From positions 434,001-498,000 of the forward strand of contig NZ_JAUAMC010000003.1 in assembly GCF_031010195.1 (NCBI RefSeq): 64,000 nt of DNA, read 5' to 3'. The notes beneath the pieces are model-generated. The model was not told the DNA's origin, ran no database searches, and saw only the letters and a list, made by a program, of their open reading frames with translations. Positions 55,405 through 64,000 of this stretch are shown piece by piece (position 1 is the first letter of the stretch; each line of letters starts with the position of its first letter). The DNA is from Halomonas sp. SpR8. Its GTDB lineage: Bacteria; Pseudomonadota; Gammaproteobacteria; Pseudomonadales; Halomonadaceae. The translations under genes and the position numbers were made by a program.

Positions 55405-56011
55405 CGTCCTCACCTGCTTCGGCGACATTCGTTCTGGGGCCAAGCTCGTGATCTGGTAGTTTAGCTGCTTCAGGAATATCAGCTGTAGTGCTAACAAATG
55501 TATTCACGCTAGCATTAAACTGCCATTTAGCATTAATGACCTTGGAGCCAAGTTGATAGTTTATGCAATAAAGGGAATGCTCATCCTCGTCGTTCATAGC
55601 TTTTCTAATAAAAAACCTCCACAGCCCCGCTGTCTGGCTAAGAGAGTCTTCATCAAAAAGCAGCAAGTTAGTGGTCAAAGATTCTGCATCGGTTAATGCG
55701 GTTGCATAGTGTTTTCTTGGTCTTTCTGGATCGTCACAGAAGAACCGGAACACTGAATTACCAATGCTAAATTGAATATCATTCCCATGATGTACAATCT
55801 GTAACCAAGGGAACCGGCTTTCGCCTTCTTGAAGTAACGAATTCCGGAGCCAAGCCCAGCAACGGCTTCCTTGCGTATAAGCGTCGTCTAATGGATGCTT
55901 GGTTTGATCAAGAGCAAGAGAAAAAACATCAAGCATATGCCTAGCTAGCTCATTTAAGCGCGGTTCAGTCAATTCAGGATCAATTTCTGCTGGGTGGCAA
56001 GGCTGTTTCAT
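55370..56011 (-). CDS. Unknown protein paired with the XRE-ImmA protease
   Basis: 213 residues from ATG 56011. No domain recognised: mixed alpha/beta with several aromatic-rich segments (WAWLRNSLLQEGESRFPWLQ, GLWRFFIRKAMNDED) and a very acidic Asp/Glu/Asn tail (EAGEDDGTVEDNNGSV). It is transcribed first, with the protease-regulator gene overlapping its 3' end. The acidic tail could be a protease target or a DNA-mimic-like segment; this is only a guess. A TTGACA-type -35 (56070-56075, minus strand) lies about 60 bp upstream with an AT-rich -10 region. Confidence 0.65.
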   Translation of the reverse strand: MKQPCHPAEIDPELTEPRLNELARHMLDVFSLALDQTKHPLDDAYTQGSRCWAWLRNSLLQEGESRFPWLQIVHHGNDIQFSIGNSVFRFFCDDPERPRKHYATALTDAESLTTNLLLFDEDSLSQTAGLWRFFIRKAMNDEDEHSLYCINYQLGSKVINAKWQFNASVNTFVSTTADIPEAAKLPDHELGPRTNVAEAGEDDGTVEDNNGSV

Positions 56012-56218
56012 CACAAAGTGTTCCCAATCTGGAATTTGTAAAGCATATAATTGTGCTTTTTCTCACTTTTGTCAAGCAGGCGGCACCTTGGCAAATTTTA
56101 CATTCGCTCAATCGTGCTTTCCCGTATTCTCACTTGCTATTTAAATTGGGCTTATACGGCTTGGCTACGCCCTTAGCTGACTTAAAACCACCTTACTTCT
56201 GACTCAACTCACATCAAT

Positions 56219-57280
56219 TTAAGCTAGACCTACCCGGTCTAGTTTCATGACTAAATCCTCGGTCCTCAGATGTGTATACCGCCTAAGCATCTGCATCGAT
56301 TTATGTCCACTGATCGCAGCGACCTCCTGATCAGATAGCCCGGCTTCTACTAACCGGCTAACAGCTTCATGGCGTAGGTCATGGAAACGAAAGTCATCAA
56401 GCCCTGCCTTCTTTTTGGCTTGATTCCAAACCTTGGTATAGACGTAAGGGCCTCGTTTGCCTTCTTTGCCAGGCTCACCGAAAAATACCAGGTTGCAATC
56501 AAGTGGGCGCACTGGGTTATTCAGGGCTTGCTTGAACACCTCTGTCGCGGCTTGCGTTAGGGGCACAAGGCGGGCTTCGTTGTTTTTGGTGTCTGTAAGG
56601 CGCACCAGGCGGCGTTTAATGTCTACCTGGCTGCGAGTGAGGGTCAAGATCTCAGACGAGCGCATACCCGTCTCCAGAGCGATTCTGGCGATCCAGGCAA
56701 GCATAGGGTTGCTGTGCTGACGTAACACGGCGAACAGCCGCTTCTCTTCCTCGGAGTTAAGACGTCTACTCCGGCCCTCACCTGGGCTCGGTTTGCGTAT
56801 ATTCTGAACAGGGTTATACGTCAGGCCCAGCCCCCACTCCTGGATAGCCACGGTGAAGAGGTGGCCAAGTAGAGCAAGCTCTAAGCGCACGGTGTTGGGG
56901 CTGATTAGCTCCCCTCGGCGCCCCACACTGTTTAAACGCTTGTCACGGTAGTTGGCGACCAGTTCTGGCGTAAGAGCTGCTAGAGAATATTTACCTAGAT
57001 GCTCAATGAGCGTATTTGCCTTGAGGCGTTCGCTTTTCTGGCTGCTGGGCTTCTTGGTAGGGGTAACGTCCGCGAGGTAGCGCTTGAGTGCTGCTTCGAG
57101 CGTCACGCGCTCCGAGGCGCTGCGCTGGATATAAACACCACGCACCATTTCGTCTTCAGTGCGGCGTGCCCAATCTTGGGCGTCACGTTTGGTGCGGAAG
57201 GTCTTTGCGGTGGTGGGCCAACCCGACTTGCGGATGACGGCTTTCCAAGTTGCAGAAGGGGTCTTGACGATGGTGGCCAC
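56219..57280 (-). CDS. Tyrosine-type site-specific integrase of the island
   Basis: 353 residues from GTG 57280, with GGAG eight bases upstream. Core-binding domain at about residues 55-160 and catalytic domain with Arg in ETGMRSSEILTLTRSQ, His-Leu-Arg-His in FHDLRHEAVSRL, GHKSMQ and the nucleophile Tyr in MLRRYTHL. It recombines the island at the 48-bp tRNA 3'-end core 96 bp away. Intact and probably active. Confidence 0.97.
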   Translation of the reverse strand: MATIVKTPSATWKAVIRKSGWPTTAKTFRTKRDAQDWARRTEDEMVRGVYIQRSASERVTLEAALKRYLADVTPTKKPSSQKSERLKANTLIEHLGKYSLAALTPELVANYRDKRLNSVGRRGELISPNTVRLELALLGHLFTVAIQEWGLGLTYNPVQNIRKPSPGEGRSRRLNSEEEKRLFAVLRQHSNPMLAWIARIALETGMRSSEILTLTRSQVDIKRRLVRLTDTKNNEARLVPLTQAATEVFKQALNNPVRPLDCNLVFFGEPGKEGKRGPYVYTKVWNQAKKKAGLDDFRFHDLRHEAVSRLVEAGLSDQEVAAISGHKSMQMLRRYTHLRTEDLVMKLDRVGLA

Positions 57281-57311
57281 AAAAAATCTCCAGGGTCTGA
57301 AAGATCGGCAC

Positions 57312-57328
57312 TGTACCGAAACTGTACC
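57312..57328. promoter_or_regulatory. Candidate integrase arm-type site, right end
   Basis: TGTACCGAAACTGTACC: two TGTACC units 11 bp apart, 48 bp from the right core and next to the integrase start, in the same orientation and spacing as at 40374-40390. Confidence 0.55.
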
Positions 57329-57375
57329 CTTGGACTAGGGGACTCACCAGAGATAATTGCTAAGCTACTGATTTT

Positions 57376-57454
<79 letters not shown>

Positions 57455-57566
57455 GAAAAGCGTGCATATCATAGCGAATGTGGCGGTGTGAGGCTAGCCC
57501 CATTGCGCTATCTTGATGTCATTACGGCACTTTATGTGGATTGGGCAGTCTGGTGAGTAGTTCTTT

Positions 57567-58157
57567 ATGCGGAGACGCGCTGTGAAAGCATTGATTGCTC
57601 TAGTTCCTTTATTGTTGGTACTGCCCGTGCAGGCGGACTGGCAGCTTGACCCGGCCCAGTCCCGGGTGCAGGCGTCGATTACCCAGCTCAACGGCGAGGC
57701 GCCGCAAACCCACCACCATCAGGTGCGCGACCTGCAGGGCGATATCTCGAGCGATGGCACGCTGCGCTTGCCGTTAAAGCTTAGCCAAACGGATGTACTG
57801 GAGCGCTTTGGCGAGCTTCCGCCGTGGATAGGCTTGCTGGCGAACACCACCTTGGTGACGCTGGAGGCACAAATGCCCCCAGAGCGGTTAGACGGTTTGG
57901 ATATTGGTGAATCGCTGGTTGAAACGCTGACGTTTAGCGTGCAGTCCGACATGGTTAACCAGCAGGAATCCGTGCCACTGCGGTTTACCCGTGAAGGCTT
58001 GAACGAGATACGCGTGACCCACGCCGAGCCCATGGCGATGGATGGCAGAGCGCTGATGGCCAACAGCACGGTACGTACCGTGATGTCGCTGCTGGGCTAT
58101 CAAGAGATTGACGAGCATGTGCCCGTCACCCTTAATGCGCTGTTAGTTAATCGGTAG
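57567..58157 (+). CDS. YceI-like periplasmic protein
   Basis: 196 residues. Signal peptide (KALIALVPLLLVLPVQA) then an YceI-type beta-barrel opening DWQLDPAQSRVQASITQLNG. Such lipocalin-like proteins bind isoprenoid-type lipids. Stands alone downstream of the tRNA and convergent with the ABC exporter gene. Confidence 0.78.
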   Translation: MRRRAVKALIALVPLLLVLPVQADWQLDPAQSRVQASITQLNGEAPQTHHHQVRDLQGDISSDGTLRLPLKLSQTDVLERFGELPPWIGLLANTTLVTLEAQMPPERLDGLDIGESLVETLTFSVQSDMVNQQESVPLRFTREGLNEIRVTHAEPMAMDGRALMANSTVRTVMSLLGYQEIDEHVPVTLNALLVNR

Positions 58158-58174
58158 TAGAGAACCGCTAAAGA

Positions 58175-60004
58175 TTAACGACTGAGTACTTCCATATCCC
58201 CCACCTGGGCCTCACCGGTTTGCACCCGCCACTGGGCGGCATAGTGGCCATTAGCTGCTAACAGGCTTGAGTGGCTGCCGCGCTCGGCCACCTGGCCTTT
58301 TTCGATCACCACGATTTCATCGGCGTGCACGATGGTGGAAAGCCGGTGGGCAATCATAATCACCGTACGACCATGGGCGATACGTTTTAGCGAGCGCTGA
58401 ATAGCCGCTTCGGTTTCGTTGTCCACCGCGCTGGTGGCTTCATCCAGCACTAAGATAGGCGGGTCTTTAAGCAGCGCCCTGGCCAGTGAAAGCCGCTGGC
58501 GTTGGCCGCCGGAAAGCCGCACGCCCCGCTCACCTACCGGGGTGTCCAAACCTTGGGGCAGCGTTTCGATAAAGCTCCACGCTTCGGCGGTTTTGGCGGC
58601 GTCGATAATCGCGGCTTCGTCGGCGTCCGGCTTGCCGTAGGCGATATTGTCGCGAATACTGCCTTCAAACAGGTAAACATCCTGACTAACCAGGCCAATC
58701 GATTGACGCAGTGAGTTCATACTCACTTCGGTGATGGGCTGCCCATCAATGAGCACGCGGCCGTTTTCGGGGTCGTAAAAGCGCAGCAGCAGTTTGATCA
58801 GAGTGGATTTGCCCGACCCTGTCGCCCCCACCAGCGCCAGGGTATTGCCTGCGGGTACCTGCAGGTGAATACCATCAACCCCAACGCCGCTAGTGGCATA
58901 GTGAAAACTGACATTATCAACCGTTACTTCGCCGCGCACTGGCTGAGTGAGAGGTGTGGTGCTGTCGTCTTTTACCGTAATCGGCACTTCGAGCAGGTCG
59001 AGGATGCGCCGCGTGCTGGCCATGGCGCGCTCGAACAGGTCGATCACCTGGGCCAGGCCGGTCAGCGGCCAGAGCAGGCGTTGGGTCAAAAACACCAGCA
59101 CGCCGTAAGCGCCCACGTTCAGCGAGCCGTTGAGCGCCATCATGCCGCCCACGGTAAAGGTGGCAAGAAAACCGGCCAAAATCGCCATGCGGATGACCGG
59201 AATAAACGCGGAGCTCACCTTGATCGCCCTTCTGTTGGCATCTACGTAGGCTTCGCTGGCATCGCGCAGGCGCTCGGCCTCGCGGTCTTCGCTGGTAAAG
59301 CTTTTAATCGTCGCAATGCCGCTGAGGTTGTTGGATAACCGGCTGGCCAAATCACCGACTTTTTCACGCACATCGCTATACAGTGGCCCGGCTTTACGCT
59401 GGAAAAAGAACGCCCCCCAAATGATCAGCGGAATCGGCGTAAACGCCAGCAGCGCAATCAGTGGCGAAAGCACGAAGAAGACCACGCCTACCGTCACTAC
59501 GGTGACCACCACCTGAATAATCGCATTCGCCCCGCCGTCCAGAAAACGCTCAAGCTGGTTAACGTCATCGTTCATGGTGGCCACCAACTGGCCAGAGCTT
59601 TTTGACTCGAAAAACGCCATATCCAGTCGTTGGGCGTGCTCGTAGGTATCCTGGCGCATATCCGCTTGTAAGCGTTGGGCTAAGTTGCGCCACAGAATTT
59701 GGAACAGGTACTCAAACAGTGACTCCCCTGCCCAGATAACAAACGTCAGCACTGCTAGCATGGTGATCTGCTGTTGGGGCGTTTCAAACCCCAGGCTGGC
59801 CACAAAGCTCTGCTCTTGGTTGACCACGACATCGATGGCCACACCAATCAAAATTTCCGGGGCAATATCAAACAGCTTGTTGATCACTGAACAGGTAGTG
59901 GCGGCTATAATGCGCCGCCGATAGCCTTTGGCGTAGCGGAGTAGCCGCACCAGGGCTTGAAAGCTCTGATTCTTAGAACGGGGCGGGGAAGGAGCCACGA
60001 GCAT
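58175..60004 (-). CDS. ABC exporter, membrane-ATPase fusion (MsbA/multidrug type)
   Basis: About 609 residues. Six-helix transmembrane domain (about residues 30-330) followed by ATPase with Walker A GATGSGKSTLI, Q-loop SQDVYLFEGS, signature RLSGGQRQRLSL, Walker B ILVLDEATSAVD. The half-transporter works as a homodimer. ATG 60004 sits right against AAGGA; a GTG at 59998 is spaced better and may be the true start. Substrate unknown. Confidence 0.92.
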   Translation of the reverse strand: MLVAPSPPRSKNQSFQALVRLLRYAKGYRRRIIAATTCSVINKLFDIAPEILIGVAIDVVVNQEQSFVASLGFETPQQQITMLAVLTFVIWAGESLFEYLFQILWRNLAQRLQADMRQDTYEHAQRLDMAFFESKSSGQLVATMNDDVNQLERFLDGGANAIIQVVVTVVTVGVVFFVLSPLIALLAFTPIPLIIWGAFFFQRKAGPLYSDVREKVGDLASRLSNNLSGIATIKSFTSEDREAERLRDASEAYVDANRRAIKVSSAFIPVIRMAILAGFLATFTVGGMMALNGSLNVGAYGVLVFLTQRLLWPLTGLAQVIDLFERAMASTRRILDLLEVPITVKDDSTTPLTQPVRGEVTVDNVSFHYATSGVGVDGIHLQVPAGNTLALVGATGSGKSTLIKLLLRFYDPENGRVLIDGQPITEVSMNSLRQSIGLVSQDVYLFEGSIRDNIAYGKPDADEAAIIDAAKTAEAWSFIETLPQGLDTPVGERGVRLSGGQRQRLSLARALLKDPPILVLDEATSAVDNETEAAIQRSLKRIAHGRTVIMIAHRLSTIVHADEIVVIEKGQVAERGSHSSLLAANGHYAAQWRVQTGEAQVGDMEVLSR

Positions 60005-60030
60005 TCCTTACTGAGATTGTTGTAGGCCAA

Positions 60031-60178
60031 CTAGGCTTAGTACGAAAACTGCCTGCGCTCGGCCATGCTGCGTTAAAAAACGGCTCAAAATGCTCATTTA
60101 CACCCCGTAAACTCCGCTTTTTCGCCGTTTTTTGCCTTGCCTGACCTTCGCTCGCCGACTTTTCGTACAAAGCCTAGG
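60031..60178. repeat. 148-bp intergenic inverted repeat (MITE/REP-like)
   Basis: Ends CTAGGCTTAGTACGAAAA and TTTTCGTACAAAGCCTAG are near-perfect inverted copies; the interior contains further pairing such as AAAAAACGG against CCGTTTTTT. It forms a long cruciform. Similar intergenic elements are common in Halomonas genomes to my recollection. The 198-bp open frame across it is not a gene. Confidence 0.7.
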
Positions 60179-60234
60179 TAGACGCTAGCGTAATGAATTC
60201 AATGCTCGGGCTCAACGCGTTAATGCGTGGGGGG

Positions 60235-61050
60235 TTAAGCGGGTGCCGTGCTGCGTCGCACATTGGCCAGCAGCGGGCTGCCGGTATCGGGGTCCAGCAA
60301 CAACGTGCACTCTACTTGATAGAGCGTTCGCACCAGATCAGGCGTCACCACCTGAGCGGGCGGCCCTTCCGCTACAATCTGCCCTTCGCGCATGGCGATG
60401 AGATGGTCAGCATAGCGGCAGGCGCTGGCAAGATCGTGCAGCACCATCACCACGGTGCGGCCATGACAGGCCAAATCGCGCACCAACTCGAACACTTCAA
60501 TCTGATGGCCAAGATCCAGCGCAGAGGTGGGTTCATCCAGCAACAACAGCGGGGTTTGTTGGGCGATGGTCATGGCAATCCAGGCGCGTTGCCGCTGCCC
60601 GCCGGAGAGCGCATCAATCGGCCTATCCGCGAGTTGCTCAAGCCCTGCCGCCGCCAGCGCGTGCTGCACCACACGCTGGTCTTCTGCTGACCACTGGCGC
60701 AGCCAGCCCTGGTGGGGCTGGCGACCAAAACGGATTAGCTCGGTCACGGTGAGCCCTTCCGGCGCGACGGCCTCCTGGGGCAGTAGCGCCAGATGGGTAG
60801 CCAAGTGACGGGTGGGCAGGCGCTGAATATCGGCGCCATCCAGTAATACCGCGCCACTATCAGGTTTATGTAACCGCGCCAGCCCAGCCAATAATGTCGA
60901 TTTCCCACAACCGTTGGGACCCACAATAGCGGTGACTTGACCGCTTGGCAGGCTGATATCCAAACCATCAATCACCTGCCGTGAGCCATAGCTCATGCCC
61001 AGTGCCTGGGTAGCCAGAGAGGGAATTGGCGACGCCGGGGATTGGCTCAT
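60235..61050 (-). CDS. Siderophore ABC transporter ATP-binding protein (FecE/FepC-like)
   Basis: 271 residues from ATG 61050, which overlaps the permease stop (ATGA); the frame to 61092 is not supported. Walker A GPNGCGKSTLLAGL, LSGGQRQRAW signature, [12 protein letters not shown]alker B and VMVLHDL H-loop. Last gene of the second siderophore operon. Confidence 0.93.
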   Translation of the reverse strand: MSQSPASPIPSLATQALGMSYGSRQVIDGLDISLPSGQVTAIVGPNGCGKSTLLAGLARLHKPDSGAVLLDGADIQRLPTRHLATHLALLPQEAVAPEGLTVTELIRFGRQPHQGWLRQWSAEDQRVVQHALAAAGLEQLADRPIDALSGGQRQRAWIAMTIAQQTPLLLLDEPTSALDLGHQIEVFELVRDLACHGRTVVMVLHDLASACRYADHLIAMREGQIVAEGPPAQVVTPDLVRTLYQVECTLLLDPDTGSPLLANVRRSTAPA

Positions 61051-62216
61051 GTAAAACTCCGTTGGGGACGCATTAATATCCAAAGTAACCAAGGCCCGCC
61101 GACCACGGCGGTAACGATACCCACCGGAATCTCGATAGGCGCCAGCAGCGTACGCCCAGCCAAGTCGGCGAGCACCATGACCAACGCCCCCGCCAGCGTT
61201 GCCGCCAAAACCGGCACGCTACGGGAGCTCGACAGTGACCGGGCAATCTCGGGGCCAATCAACCCCACCATGCCCACCGGGCCAGCCACTGCAACGGCCA
61301 GCCCGGTTAGCGCAACAGACAGTAGCAACACTTCCAACCGGCGCCGTTTGACGTTAATCCCTAACCCGCTAGCGGTGGCATCTTTAAAACGCAGTAGCGT
61401 GAGCGAGCGAGCCAGCGCCAGTGCGGTCGCAAGCCCTACCGCCAAGCCCAACATCAGTAATTGAAGTGCGCCGCTGGGGCGAGCATTGAGCGACCCCACC
61501 GTCCATGGGTAGGCGGCATTGGCGGTGTCAATGGCGACTCGCGCCAGCATCAGTTGCGTCACCGCGCCAAACACCGCGCCCACGCCAATCCCCGCGACGA
61601 TAAAGCGATAGCCCTGGGTACCGCTGCCCGCGGCTAGCCCGAAAGTGAGTACCGCTGCGGTGGTTGCCCCGGCTAACGCCATGGCAGGCGGCGCGATGGA
61701 AAAGCCGACACCCACTATGGAGGCCACCGCAAACGCCGTCGCGCCATTATCAATGCCGATAATCCCGGGCGTTGCCAGGCGATTGCGGGCCAGAGTCTGC
61801 ATTAGAATGCCCGCTAATGCGAAGGCCGCCCCAGTGCTGCAGGCAGCGGCTAAACGTGGCAGGCGTAGCTCTTGCACGACAAAGGTCGCCATCATATCCG
61901 CATTGCCCAACAGCGCCTGCAGCACTGCAACGGGAGCGACTTTAACGCTACCGAGGCTTAGATAGATAACGCTGGCAACCAGCAGCGCGCCCAATAGACC
62001 CAGGTTGACCACCACCGCTCGCTGTTCAAACAGGACGCTGTACGCACCCCGTTGATGTCGCCAGGCTAAGCGCCAGTACCCTTGAGGCGGCGATACGCTG
62101 CCGTTTTCTCCCGAGACCGCTTGGGTAGCATAAGAGAAAGGCATGGCAGCAGATTTACCCGTTGAGCCCGTCATTGATGAAGAAGGCCTTGATACGCTTT
62201 TCATAAACCCACTCAT
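61047..62216 (-). CDS. FecCD-family siderophore ABC permease
   Basis: 389 residues from ATG 62216, which overlaps the upstream stop by ATGA; the longer open frame to 62507 runs inside the upstream gene. The first about 60 residues are hydrophilic, then nine or ten helices with VQELRLPRLAAACSTGAAFA, ARNRLATPGIIGIDNGA and GMVGLIGPEIARSL. Pairs with the next permease. Confidence 0.9.
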   Translation of the reverse strand: MSGFMKSVSRPSSSMTGSTGKSAAMPFSYATQAVSGENGSVSPPQGYWRLAWRHQRGAYSVLFEQRAVVVNLGLLGALLVASVIYLSLGSVKVAPVAVLQALLGNADMMATFVVQELRLPRLAAACSTGAAFALAGILMQTLARNRLATPGIIGIDNGATAFAVASIVGVGFSIAPPAMALAGATTAAVLTFGLAAGSGTQGYRFIVAGIGVGAVFGAVTQLMLARVAIDTANAAYPWTVGSLNARPSGALQLLMLGLAVGLATALALARSLTLLRFKDATASGLGINVKRRRLEVLLLSVALTGLAVAVAGPVGMVGLIGPEIARSLSSSRSVPVLAATLAGALVMVLADLAGRTLLAPIEIPVGIVTAVVGGPWLLWILMRPQRSFT

Positions 62217-63241
62217 AACATCGGTAAGCGGCGCGCACGTACAACCGCTACTAAAACGGGGGCGCCACATAACGCCGTGAGCACGCCCAGGGGTAGTTCT
62301 GAAGGCGCCACCACTACGCGGGAGATGATATCGGCGGCGAGTACCATCAACGGCCCGATGGGCAGGCAAAACAGCAGCGTGCGGCGAATATCCGGCCCTG
62401 CGAACGCACGAGCCACAAACGGCACCACCAAGCCAACAAAAGCAATTGGCCCGGCGATAGCGGTGGCAGCACCCACCAGCAATGCCACACAGGCCACGAC
62501 CAACCAACGGATAAGGTTGGGGTGGTGGCCTAAACCAGAAGCAACTCTCTCGCCTAACGCCAGCGCGGCTAATGGCCGGGCGATCAGCGCCACAACAACC
62601 GATGCCACCAGCATACTCGGCAACACAGCGAACAAGTCGTTTAAGCGGCGGCCAGCCACGCTGCCAATGACCCAGAAACGAATTTCGTCAGCGGCACGCT
62701 GGTCGTAAAGCAGCAGCAACGAAGTTAATGATGCCAGCAGACCCGAAAACGCTGCTCCAGCGAGCACGAGCCGGATAGGGTCGTTACCCACACCGCGAAA
62801 GCGCGCCACGCTTAAGACGCACACACAGCCCACCAAGGCACCGAGCTGCGCGACTGAAATACGCAGAGTGGCGGCGCTGGCACCCAGCACCAGGGCCAGC
62901 GCCACGGCAAACGCCGCCCCCGCGCTAACCCCTAGCAAGCCTGGTTCGGCCAGGGGATTGCGGGCCACCGCTTGCAGCAGCGCCCCGGCAACGCCTAATG
63001 CCATGCCTACCGCAATGCCGATTAAAGTACGCGGGGCGCGCAGTTCCCAGACGATAAAACTCGCCTCACTATCATGGGCGCCGCCTAGTAGCGCCAATAC
63101 CCGCAGTGGGCCGACACTCCCTGCGCCAATCAATAAACTAACGCCACTCACCGCCACAAGGGCGGTGAGTAGTAGCATCATTAACGTACGAGGGCTGGAA
63201 CGCCTGGTGACACTAGGCGTTGCAAAACGAGGAACCGTCAC
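62213..63241 (-). CDS. FecCD-family siderophore ABC permease (partner)
   Basis: 342 residues; motifs WELRAPRTLIGIAVGMALGV, ARNPLAEPGLLGVSAGAA and AFVGLVVPFVARAF. Overlaps both neighbours by 4 bp. Forms the membrane heterodimer with the gene at 61047. Confidence 0.93.
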   Translation of the reverse strand: MTVPRFATPSVTRRSSPRTLMMLLLTALVAVSGVSLLIGAGSVGPLRVLALLGGAHDSEASFIVWELRAPRTLIGIAVGMALGVAGALLQAVARNPLAEPGLLGVSAGAAFAVALALVLGASAATLRISVAQLGALVGCVCVLSVARFRGVGNDPIRLVLAGAAFSGLLASLTSLLLLYDQRAADEIRFWVIGSVAGRRLNDLFAVLPSMLVASVVVALIARPLAALALGERVASGLGHHPNLIRWLVVACVALLVGAATAIAGPIAFVGLVVPFVARAFAGPDIRRTLLFCLPIGPLMVLAADIISRVVVAPSELPLGVLTALCGAPVLVAVVRARRLPML

Positions 63242-64000
63242 GGCAACAGCGCCGCCTCTATATCATCAAGAATCGCTTGGGCGGCCAGCGGGCCATTGGC
63301 ACTACTCCACAGTTGGCCATTCACTGGCACCACCTGCTCTTGCTGAACCACATTGAGGCGAGTGAAAGCAGGGCTTTGTTTAGCGGCGTCCAAGGCCTGC
63401 TGACCATCTTCGTTGAGGGTGGCCAGGAAAAGCCAGTCACCGTCTATCTCAGCAAGGTTTTCCAGGCTGAGCACATCGCTGTGTACGCCGCGCTCACCGA
63501 TCAGATCCGCACCTTGCACATCCAGGCCAACCCGCTCCAGCAGACCCGTGGCAATCAGGTTTTCCGACATTACCATCGGGCCACCCGGCATCCAGCGGAC
63601 TAAAAAGGCGCTGCCGCTGACGTCGGCATTGGCTAGCGCTTCAGCCAGTTCTGCTGTGCGTTGATCTACCGAGGCAATGGCGTCTTCAATGGCTTCTTCA
63701 CGGTTTAACGCTTGACCGTAAAGACGCGCTTCAGCCTCCCAGTTATCCGGAGCAAGTTTCTGAGTGTGAGGCACGATGGTAGGCGCAATGCGTGACAGCA
63801 GTTGATACTGTTCGTCCGAGAGCTTAGCCGGTGCCAGAATCAGATCAGGCTCCTGCGCCAGCACGGCTTCAATATTAATCTCGCGAACCACGCCCATAAT
63901 CGCAGGACGTTCTTCACCTAAATGCGCTTCCACATACTCAGCCACATTATCGCCACCCCGAGTGGTCACCGCGCCCAGAGGCGTAATACCGGCGGCAAGA
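63238..64000 (-). CDS. Iron-siderophore ABC binding protein (5' end outside window)
   Basis: At least 254 residues; the frame stays open to the right edge (LAAGITPLGAVTTRGGDNVA), so the signal peptide lies outside and no internal start is chosen. Class III binding fold: LAQEPDLILAPAKLSDEQYQLL and the RIAPTIV segment. First gene of the second complete siderophore uptake operon. Confidence 0.9.
   Translation of the reverse strand, partial: LAAGITPLGAVTTRGGDNVAEYVEAHLGEERPAIMGVVREINIEAVLAQEPDLILAPAKLSDEQYQLLSRIAPTIVPHTQKLAPDNWEAEARLYGQALNREEAIEDAIASVDQRTAELAEALANADVSGSAFLVRWMPGGPMVMSENLIATGLLERVGLDVQGADLIGERGVHSDVLSLENLAEIDGDWLFLATLNEDGQQALDAAKQSPAFTRLNVVQQEQVVPVNGQLWSSANGPLAAQAILDDIEAALLP

Noticed and set aside
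59973..60170. 65-codon open frame on the minus strand
   Set aside because: It lies across the 148-bp inverted repeat and the start of the ABC exporter; the coding potential follows from the repeat, not from a gene.

Overview
The window looks like a chromosomal segment of a moderately GC-rich gammaproteobacterium, probably a Halomonas-like member of the Halomonadaceae. The case rests on overall protein character, dense ATGA-type gene overlaps, several osmolyte/amine catabolism genes, TonB-dependent siderophore uptake, and a 148-bp intergenic inverted repeat of a kind I associate with that group. The genus is inference.

Chromosomal left part (1-39148). It begins with a DASS-family permease cut by the window edge and a cold-shock gene. 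Next is a GMC oxidoreductase/CoA-acylating semialdehyde dehydrogenase pair with a divergent LysR gene, then a periplasmic MsrA. An alcohol dehydrogenase-permease-enhancer-binding-protein operon follows, headed by a near-perfect sigma-54 promoter. Next comes a polar amino-acid/amine ABC transporter with an FAD oxidoreductase, an IclR regulator and a succinate-semialdehyde dehydrogenase. After pgpA, a DUF533 gene, sbcCD, a second DASS transporter, sstT and an MFS gene comes an XRE-cupin/azlCD operon preceded by three contiguous 16-bp operator units. A siderophore locus (binding protein, two permeases, TonB receptor, ATPase, second TonB receptor, two Fur-box-like sites) closes this part.

Integrated elements (39149-57423). 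The 3' end of a CAT-anticodon tRNA gene (57378-57454) has been used as an integration site at least twice. A 17.2-kb island lies between perfect 48-bp copies of the tRNA 3' end (40205-40252 and 57376-57423), with its tyrosine integrase next to the tRNA. Left of it a 1.06-kb relic, bounded by a diverged third copy of the same core (39149-39197), carries only a FitAB-type toxin-antitoxin pair. The island has a defence half (RelE/ParE-type toxin-antitoxin; OLD-family ATPase-TOPRIM gene fused by overlap to a type III restriction-modification mod-res operon; two unrecognised small genes). Its second half is plasmid/ICE-like: a MobC-like relaxosome gene with a 14-bp palindrome and a nic-like site; virB6, eexN-like and virB5 genes without the rest of the secretion system; an internally duplicated replication-type protein; an AlpA-like HTH protein; 14 exact copies of a 9-bp repeat in an AT-rich region; and an XRE-ImmA protease gene overlapping a gene of unknown function. 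No relaxase, coupling protein, VirB4 or VirB8-11 is visible, so the island is at most mobilisable in trans.

Chromosomal right part (57424-64000). The tRNA, a YceI-like protein, an ABC exporter, the 148-bp inverted repeat, and a second complete siderophore ABC operon (ATPase, two permeases, binding protein cut by the window edge).

The most unusual signals are the OLD-mod-res operon, the XRE-ImmA/unknown pair, the paired TGTACCG-N4-TGTACC motifs at both island ends, and the repeated 5' palindrome and repeated C-terminal tail shared by the EexN-like and VirB5 genes.
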